Below, piece after piece: positions 36,317-44,173 of a stretch of DNA of 64,000 nt. Within the stretch, counting starts at the first letter, position 1; each line of letters begins with the position of its first letter. The notes under the pieces are model-generated. The model had not been told where the DNA came from and did not search any database. It saw only the letters and a list, made by a program, of their open reading frames with translations. The DNA comes from Paenibacillus sp. RC67. GTDB lineage: Bacteria > Bacillota > Bacilli > Paenibacillales > NBRC-103111. The DNA lies in the NCBI RefSeq assembly GCF_030020805.1, contig NZ_CP125098.1:4239501-4303500 (forward strand), in the 5' to 3' direction. Made by a program: the position numbers and the translations under genes.

Positions 36317-36355
36317 TTGTCAGCATATTTAGTAACACTATATAATATTACTAAA
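36317..36355 (+). promoter_or_regulatory. marR promoter with palindromic operator around the -10 box
   Basis: TTGTCA (36317-36322), 18-bp spacer and perfect TATAAT (36341-36346). The arms TTTAGTAA (36328-36335) and TTACTAAA (36348-36355) form an 8-bp perfect inverted repeat enclosing the -10 box, the arrangement expected for an autorepressing MarR protein. Confidence 0.75.
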
Positions 36356-36368
36356 TGGAGGCTATTCT

Positions 36369-36809
36369 ATGAAAAACAATGAAGCGCTCGAGCAATTTAT
36401 TACTCATATGCAAACTATCAATCGCCATCTACGCTCCAAGGTTTTCGATCAACAGCCGGATTCCTTGACACGCGTTCAATGGCTTTTACTTCGACATTTA
36501 AATCGCAATGGTACACGCACAATCGGGCAGCTGGCGATCCATCTGGATGTCCGCCCCAGCACGATGTCTCAAATGATTGATCGTCTTGAAAAATCAAGAC
36601 TCGTCTACCGTGAGAGCAGCCAACCCGATGCCCGGGTAAAAAATGTGTCTCTAACCGAGGAAGGCAAGGACTTGATTAAACGTACCGAAGCTCTATGGTT
36701 GGAAGCACTCCATGATTCCTTCGACCAGTTTACCAAGCAAGAGCAAACGGAATTGATCAGCTATATGGAGCGACTTACCGAGCAGCTGAATAAAAATATG
36801 CGAAACTAA
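36369..36809 (+). CDS. MarR-family transcriptional regulator
   Basis: A 146-residue winged-helix dimeric repressor. The core has 'LTRVQWLLLRHLNRNGTRTIGQLAIHL' region followed by the recognition helix 'RPSTMSQMIDRLEKSRLVYR' and the wing 'ESSQPDARVKNVSLTEEGKDL', the classic MarR signature with the D-x-R motif. No cysteine is present, so it is not an OhrR-type thiol sensor. It has its own promoter with a palindromic operator (see 36317-36355), suggesting autoregulation. No other target gene is evident; the large signalling gene starts 181 bp downstream on the same strand. Confidence 0.93.
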   Translation: MKNNEALEQFITHMQTINRHLRSKVFDQQPDSLTRVQWLLLRHLNRNGTRTIGQLAIHLDVRPSTMSQMIDRLEKSRLVYRESSQPDARVKNVSLTEEGKDLIKRTEALWLEALHDSFDQFTKQEQTELISYMERLTEQLNKNMRN

Positions 36810-36990
36810 GCAGAGCAAGGCGTCTTGGATTCACGGCCGGGAACAGCGAGCCCTTTTTCTATGCTCGCTATTCCCCTTGCGAAATGAGTCGTTTTTTGAA
36901 TCTTATTGTCTTTTTTGGCATTTTCCTGTTGCTTCCTACTGGGGGAAAAAGTAAAATAAAATTAATTGGAAGTAATCGGAGGTTACTCGC

Positions 36991-39900
36991 TTGTCATTGA
37001 CCATAAACGATCTACAAATGGAAAAATGGTACGATCACGAGCCGTTCACCTTATACCGCGGCTTCAATCCTTCCACTCAGGAAAAATATTGGATGAAAAC
37101 GCTCCAGTCGGAATATCCGACCAAGCAGGAGATCCAGTGGCTAACAAATGAATATGAAAACGGAAAAAAAATCCCTCTGGGTGAGCTTATTAAGCCGATC
37201 CGTTTGGAATCCTTTAACAATACAACCATCCTATTAATGGAGCATTCGGATGGTCGTCCGCTTTTCCAACATGCAGCTTCGGGTCCTATGGAATTGAAGC
37301 TCTTTTTGCATTTATCTGCGGAAATGACCGAAACGGTACGCAAATTGCACCAAACGAAGTATGCCCATTTAAATATTTCGACTCACGCATTTATTGTGGA
37401 ACCTGATGCCCAGGCGATTCGATTGACGAACCTGCATTCAGCCGCTTCATTTTCTTCCGTGATGAATACGGTTGAACCGGAAGACGGTTTTTTAAGCATA
37501 CGACTCCCCTATATGGCACCTGAACAGTTCGGCCGCATGGAACGCAGTGCAGAATATCGGAGCGATATCTATGCATTAGGTGTCGTTTTCTACGAGCTGC
37601 TGACTGGTGAACTCCCCTTCAAGGGAAATGATACGAGCGAGCTGATTCATAAGCATATGGCTTTGCAGCCTCTCACACCAGTCGAGGTGATGCCGAGCAT
37701 TCCGAAGCCTGTTTCAGACATTATAATGAAATGCTTGGCCAAACACCCAGAGCAGCGTTATCAGAGCGCCTTTGCTTTAAAACAGGATCTGGAGGCATGT
37801 TTAGCACTCCTCCTCCAAGATGGCGCTATCGATAATATGAAGATAGAGCATCGACTGGCCTCCGATATTTTCAAGATTCCTGATTCCCTTTACGGTAGGG
37901 ACCAGGAGTTTCAGGATATCCGCAATGCCTATCATAGAGTGATGCTTGGAAGCAAAGAAACGATCTTCGTTTCCGGACTATCCGGAGTGGGCAAATCATT
38001 CTTGATTCAAGAATTTCAAAAATCGATACAGAAGGAAAACGGTCTCTTCGTCTTTGGTAAATTCGAGCAATTTAAAAGAGACATGCCATTTCAAGCCATC
38101 ATTCAAGCAGGTCTTCAAATTATTCAATTTCTACTGACTCTAAGTGATTCTACGTTTCAAATATGGAAATCCAAAATTGTTGAAGCTGTAGGCCCTAACG
38201 GACAAGTGTTGATTGATATGATCCCGGAAATGGAAAAAGTACTGGGCAGTCAACCGTCGCTTTCCAAGCTGCCTCCTGCTGAAACACATAACCGCTTATT
38301 ACTGACGGTACATCAGTTTCTATCTGTGTTTGCAACCAAAGAGCATCCGTTAGTTATATTCATCGATGATATGCAGTGGGCAGATCCCGCTTCCTTGCAG
38401 TTAATCCAGGAGTTGGCCGCTCAGCCTTCTTTTAATTATTGGCTGCTTATAGGGACTTATAGAAACAACGAAATTTCAGATAATAATCCCCTTCAATACA
38501 TGCTGGATAAATTGGAACGAATGCAGCATATCCGCATCTCTAATATTGAGCTGGAGGCACTACCTCATCAAGCAGTGCGAAGCCTGATTAAAGATACGCT
38601 GCAGGTCATTTCTGATGAAGCACTGGACGGCTTAGCCCGTATGGTGGTTAACAAAACAAAGGGAAATCCTTTCTTCACCAAGCAATTTTTAAGATCGCTT
38701 TACGATCTTCAGCTGCTGCATTTCGATTATGATTTGAGTCTCTGGCAGTGGGATCTTGAGCAAATCAATGAGCTGCACATTACGGACAACGTCGTCGATT
38801 TTATGATCGGTAAAATTCGCAGACTTCCTGACAATGTCCAACAGTTATTAATGCAAGCGGCTTGTATCGGTCATGTCTTCCGCCCGGAATTGCTGGCACT
38901 ATCTTCTTCACAAGATATATCTGTAATTAATCAGGAGCTTCACTGCGCGATTGATGAAGGATTAATCGTTGCTTTAAAACGCGATACTTATTCGCAGAGC
39001 TCAACCAAGTATTCATTTTTGCATGACCGTGTCCATCAAGCTGTCTATTCGCTAGTCCCTAAGGAGCAAAAGAAAGAGCTGCATTATCATATAGGTCAAA
39101 TGATGCTGCAAGCGTTGACATCAGAAGAGCTGGATGAGCAAGTATTCGAGGTCACCAACCAGTTAAATCTTGGTAAGCAGTCCTTACCTTCAATTCAAGA
39201 CAAAGAGAAAGTCGCGCATCTCAATATAACGGCAAGCCGTAAGGCCAAATCCAACACGGCTTATGAGACCGCTCTGAAATATGTAACGCATGGCGTTCAG
39301 CTTCTGGAGTCCAATCCTTGGGACAGTCAATATGAATTATCTTTTATGATTCATATTGAGCTTGCGGAGCTTGAGTATTTATGTGGACACTTTGAGGAGG
39401 CGAAGCGCTCCTTCCAGCTCATTCTGAGCCACGCTCGAACGAAATCCGAAAAAGCCGATGCGTACAACCTGATGATGGTGCTATATACCAACCTAGGGCT
39501 GCATGAAGAAGCAATGGCTATGGGGCTTGAGGGACTGCGATTGTTCAACATTCCTTTGCAGCCAACTGTGAAGCGAGCATCGATTCTGCTGGAATTAGCG
39601 AAAACCAAATGGAATATGATGGCCAAACATCCTGGCGATTTATTCGATCTTCCCCAAATGGTGGACCGGGATCATAAAGCTGTCATGAATTTGATGGTAA
39701 ATCTGATCGCCCCTACGTATTATTTAAATTCGGAATTATATATATATCTGATGCTCAAAATGTTTAACTACTCGCTGCGCAACGGCAATTCGGAAGGCTC
39801 TGCTCTAGCCTATTCCACTTACGGCGTTATCATCAGCTCCATCTTCGGAGATTTGAAAAATGGCGCCAAGTTTGGAAAGGCGGGACTCATGCTGTGCGAT

Positions 39901-42126
39901 GCATTTGATCATTTGCCAATTAAATGTAAAGTGTATTTCGGGTACGGTGCATTCACAAACAATATGACGCAGCATATCGAAACGAATATTTACTATTTAA
40001 AAAAGGCATACCAGTTCGGCGTTGAGTCTGGCGATCTCGTCTATGGGGGATATTCCATCGCCTTCAGCTTCTTCCTACGCTTATTTAAAGGAGATCAGCT
40101 GACCGATGTCTTTAATGAAACCGAGCTTTATCATCCGTTCATTCACAGAGCGCAGGACCAAGATACCATTCATATCTTCATGGTACTTCAGCGCTTCATG
40201 ATGTTTATGATTGAGGAGCCAATGCCTCAAGCCAATCCGCATGCTATCGAGATGATGGAGCCATTTATGAGTTTGGAGGAGTGCCGGCAGCTTCAAAGCT
40301 TCACCAACAAAGCAACCGTGCACACGTTCTATGCGCTTCAGCTGCAAACCTACTATATGCTGGACCGGTTTGCAGAAGCCAAGCAAACGATGAAGTTAAT
40401 GGAGGAAAGCATCCAATCCGTCTTTGGATTAATTCATGTTCAAATGTACTATTTTATGAGCTCGCTCGTTCTTTGTGCGCTCTATCCGGAGGCATCATTA
40501 AAAGAACAGAAGCGTTACTTGCGCAAGCTTAGGAAGAACTTATCGGTTATAAAAAAGTGGAGTGTCCACTCGCCAGATAATTTCGTGCATCAAAAGCTGC
40601 TTATTGAAGCGGAAATGAACCGTATTACGGGCAACACGGTCTTGGCAGCAGAATTGTATGAGCAAGCGATTTTTCACGCTAGTAAGCAGAAGTTTATTCA
40701 GTTAGAGGCTATGGCTAACGAATGCGCAGCTAAGTTCTACACCGAATCGGGCAAGCTCAAAATAGCCCGCGCTTATTGGACAGAAGCGAAATCTTTATAC
40801 AGCAAATGGGGAGCTGTTCGTAAAGTGGCTCAGTTGGAGGACCAGCATCCTTATTTGGTTAGCCGTAGTTCTCCCTCCCAATCCGTTATCGATGTGTCTA
40901 CCATGGCAAAAGCATCTCATGTGCTGTCCAACGAGGCTGTGTTCCACAAGCTCTTAGAAAGCTTCATGCATATCGTGATAGAAAATGCAGGTGCGGAAAA
41001 AGGACTGCTCATTCTTGAACGTGATCACCAGCTTTATATTGAAGTAGAAAAAATGCCAAACAAACCGTTCATGGCGTTACATTCCGTACCTATTGAAGAG
41101 TATGAATTTGCAGCGATATCCGCCATCCAGTTTGCAGCGCGTAAAGAGGAACCTCTACTTCTACATGATGCAGCGAGCTCCGACATGTTCCCTAAGGATG
41201 CGTACATCCAAACGCATTTACCCAAGTCGATACTCATTATGCCGATAATAAAACTTGGTAAAATGATCGGTGTACTGTACCTGGAGAACAACCTGGCAAG
41301 CCACGTTTTTCAGGAGCAGCGTTTGGATACATTAAAGCTTTTAACTTCAGAAATTGCCGTAACTATCGAAAATGCCAAGCTGTATACCAATCTAGAGCAT
41401 AAGGATTACAAACTCCAGCTTTTGGAGGAGCAGGAGAAGAATGTCCGGCTACAATTAGATGAGAAAGAACGATGGGTCCAATCCTCTGAGGCAACCATGT
41501 TAAATATTCGCAAAGCGCAGCATGAGTTAATCAACAACGTACAGACCGTTCATGCGCTTCTAATGATGAACAAGTACGATATGGCAAAGGATTATATTTC
41601 TGTATGGTGTAAAGAAATCGTCCAGCAATCCGTTGTCAATTCGGTAAAATTCCCTGTACTGGGTGTTGTGTTGAACAACATCAGTCTTCCTTGTATTTCT
41701 AACAAAATTGATCTTCAGGTCAGCGGGCAGCTGGACTGTACCTTCGATGGAATCACCCTACCCATCAGCTATTTCTCCAGTATTGTGCATAATCTGCTGA
41801 AGAATGCTATTGAGGCTATCCCTGAGGAGGACCCCCTTCGGACGCTTCGTCTGAATATCGAGGAACAGGAAGATCGCTATAAGCTGATGATTTTCAACAG
41901 CGGATCCTTTGTGTCAGAATCAAACCGTACGAAAATATTCGAAAAAGGTTTCTCAACAAAGTCCGAATCGACTAACTCTGGATTGGGCCTGCATATTGTC
42001 CAGAACTATTTACATCATCACGAGGGCTCCATTGAATGTTCATCAGAAGAAGGCGTTGGAACAACCTTTACTGTATACATGAAGAAAAAGAGTCCTGTCG
42101 CAATGGTGGCAGCAAAAACCCCTTAA
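36991..42126 (+). CDS. Giant signalling protein: pseudokinase, NTPase, helical repeats, GAF and Spo0B-like histidine kinase
   Basis: A 1711-residue cytoplasmic protein; start TTG 36991, 8 bases after GGAGG. Domains in order: Ser/Thr-kinase-like domain (about 15-275) keeping 'YMAPEQFG' and 'SDIYALGVVFYELLTGELPF' but with the catalytic HRD changed to HLN (126-128) and DFG to TNL, so probably inactive; AAA/STAND-type NTPase (about 300-700) with Walker A 'GLSGVGKS' (329-336) and Walker B 'LVIFIDDMQWAD'; long helical TPR-like region (about 720-1290); GAF domain (about 1313-1466); histidine kinase. The last has 'AQHELINNVQTVHALLMMNKYDMAKDYI' in two parts (His1511), a Spo0B/DcuS-like dimerisation helix, N-box 'HNLLKNAIEAIPEE' and G2 'NSGLGLHIVQNY'. 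Similar multi-domain kinases are known in cyanobacteria and some Firmicutes. No response regulator is next to it. Confidence 0.9.
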   Translation: MSLTINDLQMEKWYDHEPFTLYRGFNPSTQEKYWMKTLQSEYPTKQEIQWLTNEYENGKKIPLGELIKPIRLESFNNTTILLMEHSDGRPLFQHAASGPMELKLFLHLSAEMTETVRKLHQTKYAHLNISTHAFIVEPDAQAIRLTNLHSAASFSSVMNTVEPEDGFLSIRLPYMAPEQFGRMERSAEYRSDIYALGVVFYELLTGELPFKGNDTSELIHKHMALQPLTPVEVMPSIPKPVSDIIMKCLAKHPEQRYQSAFALKQDLEACLALLLQDGAIDNMKIEHRLASDIFKIPDSLYGRDQEFQDIRNAYHRVMLGSKETIFVSGLSGVGKSFLIQEFQKSIQKENGLFVFGKFEQFKRDMPFQAIIQAGLQIIQFLLTLSDSTFQIWKSKIVEAVGPNGQVLIDMIPEMEKVLGSQPSLSKLPPAETHNRLLLTVHQFLSVFATKEHPLVIFIDDMQWADPASLQLIQELAAQPSFNYWLLIGTYRNNEISDNNPLQYMLDKLERMQHIRISNIELEALPHQAVRSLIKDTLQVISDEALDGLARMVVNKTKGNPFFTKQFLRSLYDLQLLHFDYDLSLWQWDLEQINELHITDNVVDFMIGKIRRLPDNVQQLLMQAACIGHVFRPELLALSSSQDISVINQELHCAIDEGLIVALKRDTYSQSSTKYSFLHDRVHQAVYSLVPKEQKKELHYHIGQMMLQALTSEELDEQVFEVTNQLNLGKQSLPSIQDKEKVAHLNITASRKAKSNTAYETALKYVTHGVQLLESNPWDSQYELSFMIHIELAELEYLCGHFEEAKRSFQLILSHARTKSEKADAYNLMMVLYTNLGLHEEAMAMGLEGLRLFNIPLQPTVKRASILLELAKTKWNMMAKHPGDLFDLPQMVDRDHKAVMNLMVNLIAPTYYLNSELYIYLMLKMFNYSLRNGNSEGSALAYSTYGVIISSIFGDLKNGAKFGKAGLMLCDAFDHLPIKCKVYFGYGAFTNNMTQHIETNIYYLKKAYQFGVESGDLVYGGYSIAFSFFLRLFKGDQLTDVFNETELYHPFIHRAQDQDTIHIFMVLQRFMMFMIEEPMPQANPHAIEMMEPFMSLEECRQLQSFTNKATVHTFYALQLQTYYMLDRFAEAKQTMKLMEESIQSVFGLIHVQMYYFMSSLVLCALYPEASLKEQKRYLRKLRKNLSVIKKWSVHSPDNFVHQKLLIEAEMNRITGNTVLAAELYEQAIFHASKQKFIQLEAMANECAAKFYTESGKLKIARAYWTEAKSLYSKWGAVRKVAQLEDQHPYLVSRSSPSQSVIDVSTMAKASHVLSNEAVFHKLLESFMHIVIENAGAEKGLLILERDHQLYIEVEKMPNKPFMALHSVPIEEYEFAAISAIQFAARKEEPLLLHDAASSDMFPKDAYIQTHLPKSILIMPIIKLGKMIGVLYLENNLASHVFQEQRLDTLKLLTSEIAVTIENAKLYTNLEHKDYKLQLLEEQEKNVRLQLDEKERWVQSSEATMLNIRKAQHELINNVQTVHALLMMNKYDMAKDYISVWCKEIVQQSVVNSVKFPVLGVVLNNISLPCISNKIDLQVSGQLDCTFDGITLPISYFSSIVHNLLKNAIEAIPEEDPLRTLRLNIEEQEDRYKLMIFNSGSFVSESNRTKIFEKGFSTKSESTNSGLGLHIVQNYLHHHEGSIECSSEEGVGTTFTVYMKKKSPVAMVAAKTP

Positions 42127-42156
42127 GACTTTGGGTCCTAAGGGGTTTCTTGTTTT
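42116..42156. terminator. Terminator overlapping the end of the giant kinase gene
   Basis: Stem AAACCCCTTA / TAAGGGGTTT with a 13-nt loop, then CTTGTTTT; its left arm covers the last codons and the stop. It also lies just beyond the 3' end of the converging esterase gene. Confidence 0.75.
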
Positions 42157-42164
42157 AGCCGACA

Positions 42165-42969
42165 TCAATCGCCTATCAATTGTTTAAAAGAAGCTTCCAG
42201 GAAACCGAGAGCTTCGGGGAGATGCTTCGTCCAATAATCCCATGTGTGTTCTCCAGGAAATTCTTGATACTCATGCTGGTATCCAATCTGTTCCAAATGC
42301 TCGTGATAAGCTGCATTCATGGAATATAAATAATCTTCAGTCCCACAATTGAAGTATAACGCAGGACGTTGATCATTAGTCAATTGAATATCAGCAAGTT
42401 TTTGAAGATCATATTGTTGCGCATAGGGGCCGTGTAGTGGTCCAATCATTCGAGCGACATCCGAGCGTGTAAATTGAGCTGCGATGAATTCACTAGAAGT
42501 CATTGCACCCGACAAGCTTGCAGCAGCGCCGAATAGCTCTGGGTGACGTAATGACAGTACAAAGGCGCCAAAGCCTCCCATGGACAAACCGCTAATGACA
42601 CGATGGGCCCTATCAGGAATAGTCCTATAATGCTTATCGATTTCAGGCAGCAGGTCATACATAAAATAATCCTCAAAATTCCCTGTACCATCATACCAAT
42701 TCATATAAAAAGTACCGAGCCCATATCCACCATCATTCGGGAAAACAACGATGCTTTTCCGCAGAGAACCTTCCATCATTAGACGGTCCAGTGTAGATTC
42801 AGCCCCCCCCCTTGAGGATCCAGTGGGATTCGCTTCCATGCATGCCGTGAAGCAAATAAATCACAGGGTAATGCTGCTCGCTTGTCTCATAGCCTTCCGG
42901 TAAATAAACAAAACACGATTTACGTGCAAACAGCGCGCCAGAGAAAAACGGATGGGGTCTAATGCTCAT
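42165..42969 (-). pseudogene. Esterase D-like alpha/beta hydrolase, frameshifted at a G9 run
   Basis: The gene starts at ATG 42969 ('MSIRPHPFFSGALFARKS') and reads 'VIYLLHGMHGSESHWILKGG' to a stop within a run of nine G on the coding strand (42803-42811). With eight G the frame continues as 'AESTLDRLMMEGSLRKSIVV' to 42165. The catalytic serine is in 'ISGLSMGGFGAFVL' and the histidine in 'FPGEHTWDYW'. The family (putative esterase, PF00756 type) includes S-formylglutathione hydrolases and feruloyl or mycolyl-like esterases; the substrate is unknown. The repaired protein has about 268 residues. A homopolymer sequencing error is likely. It follows ytxJ by 11 bp. Confidence 0.85.
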
Positions 42970-42980
42970 ACTCGTTAGTC

Positions 42981-43322
42981 CTAATCAAGCACAGCGGTAA
43001 TGTGCTCTTCTGTAATAGCCCAGTGAGACGTATTCCATATGGTTTCTTTATTTTTGATATACAGGATTTGCGGAGAAGCATGTTTAACTCCTGTATCTTC
43101 GGCAATCTGATTAGACACGGGACGGGACTCAATAACTTTAACCAATACGTAGTCTACTGCCGTGCTCGGCTTATTTTGAAGGTAAGCCTCATATTCCTTC
43201 AAAGCATTGAAGCTTACAGGACAAGCCGTGCTGTGCTTTAATACTACGATTGGCTTATTTGATGTGGATTCAAACTGCTCATTCCATTGTTCTTCTGTTG
43301 TAATCTCTTTCCATTGTGTCAT
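42981..43322 (-). CDS. ytxJ: Bacilliredoxin YtxJ/BrxC
   Basis: A 113-residue thioredoxin-fold protein. ATG 43322 lies 8 bases after GGAGGG. The active site is the monothiol 'LKHSTACPVSFNALKE' with one catalytic cysteine, as in BrxC/YtxJ, which removes bacillithiol from mixed disulfides under oxidative stress. The cis-proline region 'VKHASPQILYIKN' and the C-terminal 'SHWAITEEHITAVL' are typical. It indicates a bacillithiol-using Firmicute. It is in a tight minus-strand group: phosphodiesterase (39 bp upstream), ytxJ, esterase (11 bp downstream). Confidence 0.93.
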   Translation of the reverse strand: MTQWKEITTEEQWNEQFESTSNKPIVVLKHSTACPVSFNALKEYEAYLQNKPSTAVDYVLVKVIESRPVSNQIAEDTGVKHASPQILYIKNKETIWNTSHWAITEEHITAVLD

Positions 43323-43361
43323 GTGGGTTCCCTCCAAATATATAATATGGTTGCAAACAAA

Positions 43362-43850
43362 TTAATCGTAAAAGTACAAAGCTGCTTCTATCGTTGAGCC
43401 TAACTCCATGATGCCGTAAGAATACTGCGGCTGGCGCCGTTTATCCGTAGGAGAGCCGGGATTAAACAATAGCATTCCGTTGTGCATACCACGATAAGGA
43501 ACATGGGAATGCCCGAATACGATGACATCCACACTCATGTCGCGGAACATATCCACGGCACGATCCAGTGTCGACTTACGTCCGCCGTCCCCATGAACTA
43601 TACCGATTCTATAACCAGATAAATTCAGCACCTTCTGGCGGCCAAATCTTTCGATGATATCCATCCCGTCATTGTTCCCCGCTACCCCATCTGTTGGAGC
43701 AATTTCTTCAAATAAACCAACAACTCTGGGGTCAATCCAATCTCCGGCATGTAGGATCAGATCTACTCCCTTCAGCCCCTCTAATAAGGTCTGTGGCAGC
43801 TGCTTGGCACGGCCGAACATGTGCGTATCGGAAACAACGCCAATGCGCAT
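43362..43850 (-). CDS. YfcE/YsnB-type metallophosphodiesterase
   Basis: A 162-residue calcineurin-like phosphoesterase with every metal-binding block: 'VVSDTHMFG' (Asp, His), 'LILHAGDWID' (Asp), 'VAGNNDG' (Asn), 'IGIVHGDGG' (His) and 'IVFGHSHVPY' (His pair), followed by 'LFNPGSPTDKR'. The order and size fit the manganese-dependent YfcE/MJ0936 family, whose natural substrate is unclear. It is the first gene of the group with ytxJ and the esterase. Its upstream side abuts the terminator and inverted-repeat element at 43.9-44.2 kb. Confidence 0.92.
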   Translation of the reverse strand: MRIGVVSDTHMFGRAKQLPQTLLEGLKGVDLILHAGDWIDPRVVGLFEEIAPTDGVAGNNDGMDIIERFGRQKVLNLSGYRIGIVHGDGGRKSTLDRAVDMFRDMSVDVIVFGHSHVPYRGMHNGMLLFNPGSPTDKRRQPQYSYGIMELGSTIEAALYFYD

Positions 43851-43904
43851 CCCGTTTCCCCCCTTTCATGTGTCGCTCATTCCTCCATTCTACCATAACT
43901 TGCA

Positions 43905-43933
43905 TAAAAGAAAAAAGCACCCCAAAGGGTGCC
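43905..43933 (-). terminator. Minus-strand terminator at the left edge of the inverted-repeat element
   Basis: On the minus strand GGCACCC-TTTG-GGGTGC is followed by TTTTTTC. It ends transcripts coming from the export operon through the inverted-repeat element. Confidence 0.82.
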
Positions 43934-44157
43934 AGCGTGTCGAGAAGCCTGTAAAACTTGAAATATTGCATTATACTCCAGTGGGGTATGCCCCTCCAGC
44001 CGCTGTTGAAACCCGTGAATTTGATTAGAATTAGTTGTATTTTCACGGATTTCAAAGGCGGACGTAAACTCCTCCGAGGCATACCCCACCTACCTATAAA
44101 GCATATTTCTCGAAGCAACAAATTTCACGACAGGCTCAACACCCCAAAGTGTGCTCT
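43917..44157. repeat. Long imperfect inverted repeat (about 240 bp), MITE-like or structured RNA element
   Basis: Two arms of about 110 bases face each other around a centre near 44030. Matching blocks include GTGGGGTATGCC (43981-43992) with GGCATACCCCAC (44078-44089), TTGAAACCCGTGAA (44006-44019) with TTCACGGATTTCAA (44042-44055), and GAAATATTGCATTATA (43960-43975) with TATAAAGCATATTTC (44095-44109), all nearly in register. Both ends carry CACCCCAAAG.GTGC, itself a small palindrome. Short overlapping open frames inside lack ribosome binding sites. It could be a non-autonomous mobile element remnant or a long hairpin at the 3' end of the export operon transcript. Confidence 0.65.
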
Positions 44158-44173
44158 ACTTTAATGCATGTCC

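Noticed and set aside
43654..44164. Several short open frames on both strands over the phosphodiesterase 5' end and the inverted repeat
   Set aside because: They have no ribosome binding sites and share the same DNA in different frames; the inverted repeat explains their mirrored similarity.
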